Source: Zizania palustris | Taxonomy: Eukaryota > Streptophyta > Magnoliopsida > Poales > Poaceae | Assembly (NCBI GenBank): GCA_019279435.1 | Contig: JAAALK010000285.1 | Span: 26,134,371-26,198,370, forward strand | Direction: 5' to 3' | Length of the DNA stretch: 64,000 nt | Shown: positions 1-11,615 of the stretch, piece after piece | Layout of the letters: each line of letters opens with the position of its first letter | Position numbering within the stretch: the first letter of the stretch is position 1 | Position numbers and translations under genes: made by a program | Notes under the pieces: generated by a model | Told to the model about the DNA's origin: nothing | The model's database searches: none | The model's input: only the letters and a program-made list of their open reading frames with translations

Positions 1-858
1 GTGTGGACGAAGCAGTCCTACGGAGACACCCTTCTTCTAATTTGGCATAGTCCTCGAAGCATGCCATCAACTATGCTACTGAAGACACCGACTTTCATTG
101 AAGTTTGTTGAGGAGGTCGGGATTCATTATACCTTCATGCACCGCCTCCACAACAGATGACGTGGACAACCCCTTGATCTGGGACTTGGTGTGGGCGAAG
201 CACATGAAGTATTCCCGAAGAGTTTCTTCCGCCCGTCGTTTCACCTAAAAATGGCTTCCAGTAGACATCGGGGCTACGAAGGTCCCCTAGAAGTTACTCA
301 CGAATTTCTTCTTCAACTGCTCCCACGACTTAATTGATCCTGCTTTAGAGACTAGAACCAACGAAGAGCTACACCTTCTAACGCAATGGGGAAATACTTT
401 GCTATGGTATTTCTAACCCCTCCGCTAACTTCTATTGCAAGAGCGCAAGAGCGAGAGAATTCCTCAGGGTCAGCCCCTTTGGAGTATTTGTGCAGCTTCA
501 AGGCCCAGAACCTAGGATCAAAGCGCACCTTTTGCAAGTCCAGATGCAGCGGAGACTCGTCATCGAAGGAGGCATTCTCGATGCTACCTTGGCCTTGGGG
601 GGCTTCTGGATAATTATCGGGGTCATCATCTTGATGCGTTTCCAAAGCGGCAGGGTTGACACAAGGACAAAGCCTGTCCCCGGCATCCTGCCTCCATCTT
701 TCCACCTTCGCCTGAAGTCAGGCCATCTGAGTGGCCACGTCTTCGGCGATGTTCTCATTTCCTCCGGAGGGGTCCTCCGGGTCTCAGGAACAGACATAGT
801 CAGTTTGGAGCACAGACCGAGCTATCAGAGGGGCTCTGGTTTCTCGGGGGTTATTGAC
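1..858 (-). pseudogene. Gag fragment of Tat-type gypsy element X1, cut by element A
   Basis: Read on the minus strand, this is the N-terminal to middle part of a Ty3/gypsy gag. It has a proline- and acid-rich N-terminus, then a capsid-like core with blocks such as RFDPRFWALKLHKYSKG and GVALRWF, closely related to the gag of elements B and D. The upstream (right) end is cut at 858, where the LTR of element A begins; the downstream end runs off the window. At least five stops interrupt the frame: a TGA near 795, one right after GVALRWF near 352, and more between 1 and 350. Gag would form the particle that packages element RNA, but this copy cannot. The same segment, 2-3% different, recurs at 11047-11338. 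Confidence 0.8.
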
Positions 859-1353
859 TGTTGGCGTAAAAGATTACGCTAACAGGTTTCTGTAGAATAG
901 AAACTAACAAACGAAGTGTTTGCGAAGGGAACTGTTCTAAGCCTCCGAAAGGATAATAACTTAGAACGGTTCGAATGTATGTATTGAATAACTTGTATTC
1001 GGTCCCTATTACAGGGTGACATGGGGGGTATTTATAGGCCCAAATATTAAGGAAAAGACCTATTTACCCCTCTATTACAACCGACATAGTGGAAACTATT
1101 CGGTACCCTTGATAGGGCTAAAATGGTAAAAGACTAATATGATAATATAAAAGATAAATCTTCCATCTTAGCTGGCAATAAAAATCTCGCAGGACCTTAG
1201 TTCGAAGATGTACTCCGAACCAATGCCTATCTTCGTACTTCGAGCTTGACTCAGGGTATCTTCGAAGATGGACGTCTGGAAACCTTCGAATCTACTATCT
1301 GCTATCATGCTGTTGCGGCAATAACCCCGAGGATGGGATATTTTCCCCCAACA
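859..1353 (-). repeat. 3' LTR of element A (495 bp)
   Basis: The LTR begins TGTTGGCG and ends CCCCCAACA on the plus strand, so it has TG...CA ends in both readings. It matches the LTRs of B and D base for base over most of its length. Next to it at 1354-1369 is GTAGCCCCTCGAATAC, which read on the minus strand gives the purine-rich GAGGGGCTAC just before the LTR, the likely polypurine tract. A TATAAATA box is present on the minus strand within the LTR (TATTTATA near 1028-1035). Confidence 0.92.
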
Positions 1354-1680
1354 GTAGCCCCTCGAATACTCTTCTCCGTGTAACCTGTAATGTTAGGAGA
1401 GCAGTATACGGAAGGAAAAAATAACCAGACATAGGGGTTATTAGATTTTAGTTCATCTCCGAAATGTACGACGATATAAACTCCGAACCAGTCTTAAGAT
1501 AATTACTTTCGAACTATCTTAGAACTGACTCAGGAAGTTCGAAAGTCTTTTAGACTTGGAGGAAATATCCGTTAGCTTTCTGTTCCTAATGGAAACCGTA
1601 GAATGCGTTAATTTCGGAGAAAAGTAACGGGCAGGAATGCGAAACGGCATGGACTAACGGTAAAAATGTAAAGTCTAGGC

Positions 1681-1688
1681 TATAAATA
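1681..1688 (+). promoter_or_regulatory. TATA box of the antisense gene in element A
   Basis: TATAAATA lies 129 bases upstream of the antisense gene start codon at 1810. The same box is at 24854-24861 in B (127 bases upstream) and, mutated to TATAAGTA, at 41019-41026 in D. The conserved sequence and spacing on the plus strand suggest the gene has its own RNA polymerase II promoter, separate from the LTR promoter that drives gag-pol on the other strand. Confidence 0.6.
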
Positions 1689-1809
1689 GATGGCCTAGAA
1701 CTTACCTAGTTACCTTTTCACAGCTTTCTCGCAATCAAACACCTTCTGAGCCCCTTGAGTTCTTTGAGCCCTAGCACCCATTTTCCCCCAAAGCAATCCG
1801 ACAACTGCA

Positions 1810-4800
1810 ATGGTGAAGACCAAGGGTTCTGGAGCCCCGTCGACCTTGGCTCGGCAGCAGGCGGCTGCAGCAGCAGCGGCTGCAACGTTGGCGGTGGCAC
1901 CTCCGGCATCTGCAGCGACATCCATGGCGGCAGGAGGGAGAAATCCCCAAAATGTCGATGATCAAAGTCTCTGCCCGCCATCAACGAAGTATTTGGACCA
2001 GTCTTTCCAACTGGGATCTTCTACCTACAAGAGGGAATCGCTAGCAATCGCGGTAGAAGGAAAGATCAGTACTGGAGTGATGATTCGGAAGCCCGGGAAA
2101 GAACTCATTCCGTCACCAAGGCCCGGAGAAGTGGTTGTATTCGAAGCCTTCTTCGAAGCCGGCTTGGGCCTCCGAGCAGTTGACTTCCTGGCGGAGGTAC
2201 TCGATTTATTTCATGTCACCCTCCCTCAATTATCTCCAAATGCAGTAGCTAGACTGGCTATCTTCGAATGGGCATTGAGAGCCGAAGGCTGTGAGGGGAG
2301 GGCAGAGATCTTCGCAGCATTACAAAGGGCTTCATGCCAGCCTAAAACCTTCGTAGGCCCCGGGGGTGAAAAAGTAGTGGTAGCCTTCGGAAGCATCAAT
2401 TTTAGGCTTCGGGACGAATATGCCCTACAATTTCCTGCTAAGGCCATCAATGCAAGATGGTACACTGACTGGGTTATGAGGTGGTTCTATGCCGAAGTTG
2501 GGGCGAGCAACCCTCTGGCCGGACCGTTGAAAGAGATCCAATTCCGGAAGGAAGCCTTAGTGCATCCCGGCCAAGGTCAGCTCGAAGCTCGTCTCAACCT
2601 GCTTCAAAGGATTAGCCGAAGGTTAAGCATGCGAGACTTAGCCGAAGAATACCTTGGGTTGCAAATCTCTCCACTGATGGCCAACTGGCCTATCGTCTTC
2701 GAAGAGGATTCAGAAGGCGGTCTCCGAAAGATCACCTTTACTTCGAGCCCTGCAGGTAACATCGAAAACAACATGTATTATGCATATTAACTTCGAAGAA
2801 AGAATAACTTGATTTATTTATTTTTTTAGCTTCTTCAGCCCCTGTTACTTCGGAGCAAATCGTAAGGGCTTCGGAGAAGATTTTGGGTGCTCCAACTCCG
2901 ACAGAAAAAGAATGGAGAATCAAGTTAGTCGGGAGTTGGGAGAGATTTAATAGAGTATGGGGAATGCTGGAAATCACTCCGCCCCCTTTGATGGATTGGG
3001 TGCCTTCGGAGAAAGGACCCAAGAAGAGGAAAGCCGAAGCTGAGACTTCGAGCTCCGCAAAGACTCCGGTGAAGAAGGTGGCTCGGAAGCCAAAAAATCT
3101 TGCACCTTCGAATCCTGCACCTTCGAGCTCAAGAGCTTCAGTTTCTGACTCCCAGGAGGATGAAGGGAGATTGCTTGTGCGTCTAATAGAAGAGAATGAA
3201 ACTCAAAGGACCGCACAAGCCGAAGTACCTGCGAACGAGCCGGAGTCCCAAGATAATCTTGATCAACCCAGGACTTCGGCAGTTCAGGACTTAACGGCTG
3301 ATTCAGATGAAGAACTAGCCTTTGATCCACCGAACAGTCCGACGATGACTCCTTTGTAAAATGTCGAAGGTAGACTTCGAATAACTTTTTCATGTTTATT
3401 TTGAGTATTTATACAATGTATAATACTTTTCATTATTTTTTATAGAGTCCACTCCTCTGGAAGAAGTCCGACAGGAAGAAATAATTCCTGGACCTTCGAC
3501 AACTTCGGAGCCAGCCCAGAGAGTTACTCAAATGGGACCAGGAAGAGGAAAAAGACATATAGAGCCCCTCCCTGCTGTGAGCTCTGGATCAACTCCGTCT
3601 GATTCAACAGACGAGAGCCAATCTTCCGGGGAGGGCCAGTCTCCAGTGGCTCCGAAGACCACAGGCCAAAGCTCCGGTCCTTCACTGAACGAAGATGACC
3701 AACAGGCAATAAGCATGCTCCCCTTGCTGGCTCCTTTCTTAGGGCAAACAACTGGTCTTCGGACTTTGCTCGAACCTTTGGATCGAGCTAGCCGTGACAT
3801 TGGGGAGACTAACTTAGTAGCCATCTTGAGCAAGGCGGATAGGACAGAGCTTAATGCCGCCATAGAACGTGCAGCCTAGTAGGTACGGAGCAACTGCGAA
3901 AAATCATAGAATTTATCTACGAATAAATATTACCTTAGTTTTTATTTTTGCAGCAAACTGTCTTGGCCCGAGCTACGAATATATGCAATGACGAAGAGAT
4001 CGCTCGTCTTCGGGAGGAAAATATTGTCCTTCAAAGGAATTTTAACATCTCCGAAAGTCGAGTGGCTCAAATGGATAATATAATATCAACAGAGCGAAGG
4101 GCCAGGAAAAGTTTGGAGGCTGCGAAGAAAGAGCTCGAAGCAGAAAGGATTGTGCTTCGAGCAGAAGTTAAAAAGCTGCGGGCGGAGCACGCTACTGCGG
4201 GGTCCGAGCTCGTCCGACTCCAAGAGGAAGCTAGCCAATTGTTAAACCAAAAGAATATTTTGACCACTGAAAATGCTAGACTTTCTGGGGTTTTGGGCGA
4301 AGTCACTTCGATGAAGGATGCGTTGATCGAAGACAAGCTGAAGTCTGAAAAGGTGGCTGTGGAAGTTATGAGTCAGTTGTTAGATGTCCTGGAGTACTTC
4401 GGTACTACTGGGATACTTCCTTCTGACGATAACATCACTCTTCTGCGCCGGTTGAAAAGGATCCAAGGAGTGGCGAAGTAGATGAAGACAGCGGGCATTA
4501 GATACGGAGAACTCTCCGGACAAGTGTCTGCTGTTGGCCTACTTCGCTACTACGAAGATCTGGGCCGATCGATAACTCCGGACGCAGGAGGGGGCCCAAT
4601 CACCTTCGACAACGAGCGACTTTTGAAACCTTCCGAAGGTGTGGCTGCTGCTTGGCGAGCCTTCCAAACTTCATGGAGAGTCGAAGGTTGTTCCGCGATC
4701 AAGGCTTGGATCGACGAAGGCCAACGCCAGAAGCAAGTTCGGACCCAAGCTTCGAGCAGTCAGCCTCCGAACCCGCAGGTTTAGAAATATCTTAGGGTTT

Positions 4801-5345
4801 TTGGCCATGTAAAGCTTTATGATTATAAACATTTATCAATGAAAATTTGTTTGTCATATTTTTAGGCTTCGCCTCTTATGGAAGATATCGAAGTGTTAGA
4901 CCTTAACGACGAAGTTCGCTCATTATGGGCTACCTTCGATCTTCTTAAAGCTTATAAACGTCCTCGATTTCTAATTCCTCGAGATGACTCCGGCATAATT
5001 GCACCCGAAGTAATCAAAGATGTATTGTCTTATATTAAAGAGGAAGAAAAAGAGGTTAACGTAAACACTTCATCTTCTGAAGACGTTATTTGGTCTGAAG
5101 ACGAAGATGAAGCTCGAAATAAAAAGCCTGAAGAACTTGGAAGCTGGGAAAGGAGCCCTGAACGGCTTCGAACTTGGGCCGAGCTTCAACAAGAACAGAA
5201 GGATTTTAGAGCTTCGAAGGGGGGCAAGAGAGTTAAACGCAAAGTTATTAGAACCCCCGGCGCTGGAACTAGTCATTCCACCCCTAGCTCTAGGGACCAA
5301 AGAGGTCTTCGATTCCTTCTTGGTATAGATACCAATTTTTCATAA
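1810..5345 (+). pseudogene. Five-exon antisense gene of element A (putative gypsy-type transposon domain, coiled coil)
   Basis: Exons by comparison of three copies: 1810-2755, 2830-3369, 3446-3882, 3954-4778 and 4866-5345. Introns of 71-87 nt are AT-rich with GT-AG ends and phases 1,1,0,0. Together they code about 1075 residues. Exon 1 has an alanine-rich start and a block with PRPGEVVVFEAFFEAGLGL and LPQLSPNAVARLAIFEWAL that resembles the family called 'putative gypsy type transposon' (PF04195). Exon 4 encodes a long coiled coil (LREEN, ERRARKSLEAAKKELEAER) and a conserved helical region. Exon 5 is acidic and then basic, with GGKRVKRK, a possible nuclear signal. This copy is dead: TAA at 3357, TAGTAG at 3877-3882 and TAG near 4479. 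The biochemical role is unknown; such extra open reading frames are known in Tat-lineage elements. Domain assignment is from memory of the family. Confidence 0.72.
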
Positions 5346-5710
5346 TGTAATCTGTAAACACATTTGTTTGAATAATGAATACCGATTTAAAATTGTCTCC
5401 ATATTAACTAGCCCCTCTTTGGGTATAAGCAACTTCGAACTGTATTCAAAGATGGTTATGCGCAAAGAAAAAACTTCGGAGTACAATTTTTTGGGGGTTC
5501 AGAGCCCCTCTGTAATTTGAAGATCTTTTAAAATCTAATAAAATGTCTTCGACTATTTGTAGTCTGAAGAATGGCAACTTAGTACCTTTGATTTTTGAAA
5601 GAAATCACTTGAAATAACTTTCAAGATACCTTAGTATCTTAGATAATTTGACACTTTGGACTGTGTTAATAGACATTCGAAGCTCGTGGCTCAAATTCTG
5701 TTTTGCTTTA

Positions 5711-6071
5711 GCCACCTTCGGCTCTTTTTTGCGATCTCTGTCGAACCAATGGTTCGGAGTTTGCAATGGTATCTTTGGACTCTTTTTACGGATGTCTACC
5801 AGCCAATGGCTTGGACTCCGTATATTTTAGCCACCTTCGGCTCTTTTTGCGGAAGTCTACCAGCCAATGGCTTGGACTTCGCAGGTTTTGGTCACCTTCG
5901 GCTCTTTTTACGGAAGTCTACCAGCCAATGGCTTGGACTCCGCATGTTTTGGCCAACTTCGGCTCTTTTTACGGAAGTCTACCAGCCAATGGCTTGGACT
6001 ACGTATGATGTGGTTTTGGGCTCTTTTACGGATGCATACAAGCCGGTGGCTTGGACTCCGGATTATGTCAG
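5711..6071. repeat. 61-bp minisatellite between antisense gene and pol, element A
   Basis: About six head-to-tail units of some 61 bp, each built around CTACCAGCCAATGGCTTGGA followed by a CACCTTCGGCTCTTTTTACG-like block. The first and last units are the most diverged. It fills the space between the 3' ends of the convergent antisense gene (ends 5345) and pol (ends 6268). The unit length is not a multiple of three and all frames stay open, so the apparent reading frames here are not genes. Confidence 0.88.
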
Positions 6072-6267
6072 CCCCCACATCGGAAGCTTCGAACTTGCAG
6101 GTTCGATGTCCGAAAATACAACCCAGCTTCATGACACTTCCCTCTTGGTCGACCCCGTGGTTCCAGTGCGTCCACTCGGAAGCTGGAAGTCTATGAGGGG
6201 AAGGCACTATCAGGATCATATGCTTTATTAATTTAGAAGATGATTACAAGCGAATTACAAGGAGCCC

Positions 6268-9200
6268 TTATGCGAAGTATCGCTTTAGGTGCTCCGCATG
6301 CCAAGTATGTGCTAACTCTTCACCTTCTAAATTAGCTAACTTGAAAGAGCCAGGGCGTCCTGAACGGACAATTAGGTATGGACCTTCCCATTTATTCCCT
6401 AACTTTCCTGGTGCTATAATGCTTCGTAGAACAAGATGACCTGGTCTTAGTTCATTGAGCTTAACCTTCGGGTCAAACCAAGCCTTCATCTGCTGATGAT
6501 ACTTTGATAAATTTGCCACAGCTCGAAGTCTTGTTTCTTCTGATAAATCTAGCGAAGCTTGTCTTTCTTCTTCAATGTCCGGTTCGGTGCTGCGAAATGA
6601 TCCTCCTTTGAGCTCCGTTGGAGTCATAGCTTCATCTCCGAATAGTAGTCTGAACGGAGTAAAACCTGTGGACCTTGTTTGCGTAGTCCGAATGGACCAC
6701 AAAATCTTCGGAAGCTCTTCGGTCCACAGTCCCTTTGCTAATCCTACTATTATTCGATTTAGCCCTGATAAAATATTTCCATTGGCTCGCTCTACGGCTC
6801 CATTAGACTGAGGATGCCTCACTGCAGCAAAACATAACTGAATGCCTAGATCTTCGCAAAACTTCCTGAAGGGTTCTGCGTCGAACTGTGTTCCATTATC
6901 AACTGTGAGGTATCTAGGCACTTCGAACTGGCAAATGATGTTCTTCCTGAAGAATTTCTGTACATTGTTCGAAGTGATAGCTGTTAAGGGTTCTGCTTCC
7001 ACCCACTTAGAAAAATATTCAATAGCTACCACTGCAAACCTCAGATTTCCCTTGGCTACTGGAAAGGGACCAATTAAATCCATACCCCATCTGGCCATAG
7101 GCCATACTGGAGCAATGCCTTGAAGAGCTGTTGGTGGGCGATGACTCCGTCGACCCATCCACTGGCATCCTTGGCAAGTGCGGACCAAGCTCTCTGCATC
7201 AGCTGTTATTGTAGGCCAATAAAGCCCCTGGCGAAGTGTTTTTCCTGCCAAAGATCTAGGGGCTAAATGGCTACCACGAAGGCCTTCATGAATTTCTCGA
7301 AGAATTTCTTGGCCTTCGGCTTGAGATATACATCGGAGTAGAGGGGAACATACTCCGGCCTTGTATAAAATACCGTTGATTATTTGATAATTTCTAGCTC
7401 TAAGCTTTAATCTTGATAGCTGTGGCTCTTCGGGCAAATTTGTTCCTCCCTGTAAAAGTTCCATGATTGAATTTTTCCAATCTGCACTAGGAATGCAAAG
7501 AATCTCTGCAGAAGGAATTTGTGGCACCGAAGGTATATTGAGTTCCTCGTAAAAAGCTTCTTCAGGCACATCCACAGCTCCGGCTGCAGCTTTTGCTAAG
7601 ATGTCCGCTTGCACATTTTCTGCTCTTGGTATACTCCGAATGGAAATACCCTTGAAGTGTGCTTCGATTTTACGGATTTCTTCTAAGTACTTTGCAAGCT
7701 GTGGATGCCGAACTTGGAAACTTTTATCTACGTGCCCTGCTACTGTCTGAGAATTTGTTTTTATAATAATTCTTGTAGCCCCTAGAGCACGTGCTTTTCG
7801 GAGTCCCAATAAAATCCCTTCATACTCCGCTATATTATTGGTAGACTTAAAGTTGAGTCTTGCGGAGTACATTGCTCTTTGCCCTGAAGGTGAAATTAAC
7901 ACTGCTCCGATGCCTGCTCCGGATGCTTGGAAAGCCCCATCGGAGTAAACAATCCAAACTCCATCACTTGACTTCTCCGGAACCAAATTTGCAGGTGGAG
8001 TCCATTCTGCTACAAAATCTGCTAGGACTTGCGATTTGATTGCTGTCCTTGCTAAGAAAGATATGTCGAAGGGTGCTAGCTCAACTTCCCACTTCCCAAT
8101 CCTTCCAGTGGAATCCTTGCTTCGAAGCATATCTCCTAAAGGATACGAAGTTGGTACAATTACATTGTGTGCCAAAAAATAATGTCTTAATTTCCTCGAA
8201 GCCATTATCAGAGCATAAACGAACTTCTCAAGTTCGGAGTATCTTGTCTTCACTCCTGATAATGCTTCGGATACAAAATAAACAGGATTTTGGACCAACT
8301 TCCCATTGAAATCCACTTCTCTGACAAGGACTGCACTGACAGCAGAACCTGTAGCTGCAAGGTAAAGGAGTAGGGTTTCATCCGCAGTAGGCACCGTGAG
8401 TGTAGCAAGATTACTGAGATACTCTTTAATATCTTCGAAGCTTCTCTGACACTCCGGTGTCCATGCAAAATCTTCGGACCCTTTCAATGCTTTAAATATA
8501 GGCAAACTTCTCTCCGCAGACCTTGATAAAAACCTGCTAAGTGCTGCCAGACGCCCAATCAGCTTTTGCACTTGCTTTAAATTTTCCGGAGGAGCCATCT
8601 TTTGTAGCGCAGTTATTTGAGTAGGGCTAGCTTCAATTCCCCTGCTTGAAACTAAATACCCTAACAACTTTCCAGCCTTAGCTCCGAAGATACATTTTTC
8701 GGGGTTAAGACGGATCCCACATGCCCGAAGGCTATTGACTGTTTCTGCTAAGTCTAGGCTATGCTGGTGCTTTAAAGCACTCTTTATTACAATATCATCC
8801 ATATAGGCCTTCACATTGCGACCTAGTTGATGACCTAGAGCCTTAGCAACTAACCTCGAAAAAGTAGCCCCGGCATTTCTTAAGCCGAAGGGCATTCTTA
8901 CATAACAGAAGACTCCCGAAGGAGTTACAAAGCTTGTCTTGATCTCATCTTCGCGCTTCAACCATATTTGATGATAACCAGAATACGCGTCAAGGAAGCT
9001 TAATAACTCCGAACCTGCGGTGTAGTCAACCAATTGATCAATTCGTGGCATGGGGTAGGGGTCACGTGGGCATGCTTTATTCAAGGATGTGAAATCAGTG
9101 CACATGCGCCACTTCCCAGAAGACTTCTTTCTGACGAAGACTGGGTTGGCTAACCATTCTGTGTGAGCCACTTCTCTGATAATCCCAGCCTTCAACAATT

Positions 9201-10046
9201 TCTCAACTTCGTCCTTCGCTAGAGCAGCTCTTTCTGCAGACATTTTCCGGAGTCCTTGCCGAACAGGCCGGGCCTTCGGGTTTACAAGTAAACTATGTTC
9301 AATGATATCCCGATTAACTCCGGTGATATCTTCGTCAGACCAAGCGAAGACATTCCAAATTCTCTTCCACCACTTTTTCCAAGGAGGTTGCAACTTCTGG
9401 AGGTAAATCTTTACCAAATTGAAATGTATACTCTTTACCATCTTTAACGATGACCTTCGTTGCAATCTCTCCTTCAGGACTTGGTCTCGGAAAGGACTTC
9501 TTCGAAGCTTCGGAGGAGGCTGAAAAAATTTCTTCATTATCTTGTACACTGTTTACTTGTCTTGGATCAAGAGGGGGACCATGACCATATTCCGCTCTCC
9601 GAGCAATAGCTTGATCTCCGAAGACAGTAAGGACTCCTGCTTGTGTGGGCATCTTCATGCACAAATAATTGTGATGCGCCACAGCTCCGAACTGGTTTAG
9701 CATGCCTCTTCCGAAGATGACGTTGTAAGCATACGGGGCATCTAGAACATCGAAGATTACTTCCTCAGTTCGAGCCAATAAACCTTCTCCGAAGGTAACT
9801 TCCAGGCCTATTTGGCCAAGTGCATCAAGCGGAGGTCCTGCGAAGCCTTGCAAAGGACGAGCTGCTGGAAGGAGATGCTTCCTGGAGATGCACAATTGAT
9901 CGAAGGCTTGAACAAAAATGATATCTGCCGAACTACCTCCGTCAATCAACACCCTTCGAACTTCAGTGCCCGCAATATCAGCAGTGATAACAAGTGGATC
10001 TGCATGCGGGAACTTAATACCAGCTGCATCCTCCGGCAGAAACGAT
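6268..10046 (-). pseudogene. pol: Pol polyprotein of element A (protease, RT, dual RNase H, integrase), frameshifted
   Basis: Minus-strand polyprotein; the N-terminal part lies in the gap. Order of domains: protease with LIDGGSSADI near 9935; reverse transcriptase with YMDD near 8800; a degenerate first RNase H; a second RNase H (VYSDGAFQASGAGIGAV near 7900); and integrase with a zinc-binding region (CQGCQW near 7170), catalytic Asp in WGMDLIGPF, Asp in VDNGTQF and Glu in GAVERANG. A GPY/F-like end (KWEGPYLIV) precedes a TAA stop at 6268-6270. Dual RNase H is the hallmark of the Tat clade. One extra base near 9350 shifts the frame between protease and RT. The second RNase H has TNSQ where B and D have TDSQ, so an expected catalytic Asp is lost. 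Confidence 0.88.
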
Positions 10047-11046
10047 NNNNNNNNNNNNNNNNNNNNNNNNNNNNNNNNNNNNNNNNNNNNNNNNNNNNNN
10101 NNNNNNNNNNNNNNNNNNNNNNNNNNNNNNNNNNNNNNNNNNNNNNNNNNNNNNNNNNNNNNNNNNNNNNNNNNNNNNNNNNNNNNNNNNNNNNNNNNNN
10201 NNNNNNNNNNNNNNNNNNNNNNNNNNNNNNNNNNNNNNNNNNNNNNNNNNNNNNNNNNNNNNNNNNNNNNNNNNNNNNNNNNNNNNNNNNNNNNNNNNNN
10301 NNNNNNNNNNNNNNNNNNNNNNNNNNNNNNNNNNNNNNNNNNNNNNNNNNNNNNNNNNNNNNNNNNNNNNNNNNNNNNNNNNNNNNNNNNNNNNNNNNNN
10401 NNNNNNNNNNNNNNNNNNNNNNNNNNNNNNNNNNNNNNNNNNNNNNNNNNNNNNNNNNNNNNNNNNNNNNNNNNNNNNNNNNNNNNNNNNNNNNNNNNNN
10501 NNNNNNNNNNNNNNNNNNNNNNNNNNNNNNNNNNNNNNNNNNNNNNNNNNNNNNNNNNNNNNNNNNNNNNNNNNNNNNNNNNNNNNNNNNNNNNNNNNNN
10601 NNNNNNNNNNNNNNNNNNNNNNNNNNNNNNNNNNNNNNNNNNNNNNNNNNNNNNNNNNNNNNNNNNNNNNNNNNNNNNNNNNNNNNNNNNNNNNNNNNNN
10701 NNNNNNNNNNNNNNNNNNNNNNNNNNNNNNNNNNNNNNNNNNNNNNNNNNNNNNNNNNNNNNNNNNNNNNNNNNNNNNNNNNNNNNNNNNNNNNNNNNNN
10801 NNNNNNNNNNNNNNNNNNNNNNNNNNNNNNNNNNNNNNNNNNNNNNNNNNNNNNNNNNNNNNNNNNNNNNNNNNNNNNNNNNNNNNNNNNNNNNNNNNNN
10901 NNNNNNNNNNNNNNNNNNNNNNNNNNNNNNNNNNNNNNNNNNNNNNNNNNNNNNNNNNNNNNNNNNNNNNNNNNNNNNNNNNNNNNNNNNNNNNNNNNNN
11001 NNNNNNNNNNNNNNNNNNNNNNNNNNNNNNNNNNNNNNNNNNNNNN
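10047..11046. other. Assembly gap, exactly 1000 N
   Basis: The run of N is exactly 1000 bases, which looks like an arbitrary gap length. On the left, sequence stops inside the pol of element A at a point equal to about 33303 in element B, which leaves about 2.17 kb of A unaccounted for. On the right, sequence resumes in the gag of another element (X2). The true gap is therefore probably longer than shown. Confidence 0.95.
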
Positions 11047-11427
11047 ATTCTCGACGCTACCTTGGCCTTGGGGGGCTTCTGGATAATTATCTGGGTCATC
11101 ATCTTGATGCGTTTCCAAAGCGGCAGGGTTGACACAAGGACAAAGCCTGTCCGCGGCATCCTGCCTCCATCTTTCCACCTTCGCCTGAAGTCGGGCCATC
11201 TGAGCGGCCACATCTTCGGCGATGTTCTCATTTCCTCCGGAGGGGTCCTCCGGGTCTCAGGAACAGACATAGTCAGTTTGGAGCACAGACCGAGCTATCG
11301 GAGGGGCTCTGGTTTCTCGGGGGTTATTGACTACTTTAGGAGTTTGGGGGATGTTTGAAGGTCTTGCTCCAGAGGTCCGATACGTCCTTCGGAGGGGGCC
11401 GATGTCCATACTCTGCTTGGGAGGCAT
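11047..11427 (-). pseudogene. gag: N-terminal gag of element X2
   Basis: The gag starts at an ATG at 11425-11427 (MPPKQS..., compare MPPKRSAPRNP in B and D). It runs left through a Pro/Arg-rich N-terminus and a short coiled segment (AAQMARLQAKVERWRQ) into the gap. A TGA follows the YVCS residues near 11268; the same stop is in X1, so it predates the split of the two copies. The start is chosen because the upstream stretch is a leader with a primer site. This copy is non-functional as it stands. Confidence 0.75.
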
Positions 11428-11615
11428 GACTTATGAAGTTAAGCAAGGTCCAGAGACCGAGAGCTTCGAACGATGGTGGAAGGCGAGAAAAGCCTTTGAA
11501 CTATACTTGAAGCCCCTTGCCAAAGGGTGTGCGGAATCATAGGATTCCGAAGCTCCCTTCGCAAACATACTTTGAAGTATAAGTAGTGGCAGAGATCTAG
11601 CTTTTAGTACTAAGC

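Larger units (their letters stand above)
859..10046 (-). mobile_element. Ty3/gypsy (Tat-type) element A, 5' part lost in assembly gap
   Basis: Element A runs on the minus strand: 3' LTR at 859-1353, a plus-strand antisense gene at 1810-5345, a minisatellite at 5711-6071, and pol from 6268 into the gap. By alignment with element B the missing 5' part (gag, primer site and 5' LTR) should be about 2.2 kb, more than the 1000 N present. The left flank ends in TTGAC at 854-858, the presumed target duplication; its partner would lie in the gap. A is inserted in the gag of X1. Confidence 0.85.

Noticed and set aside
5656..6231. Open frames over the 61-bp repeat (all three plus-strand frames) as repeat proteins
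   Set aside because: The unit is 61 bp, so the frame changes each unit and the same peptide blocks recur in all frames. It is a non-coding minisatellite.
9812..11270. Long reading frames across the N run
   Set aside because: They are produced by undefined bases and have no sequence support.
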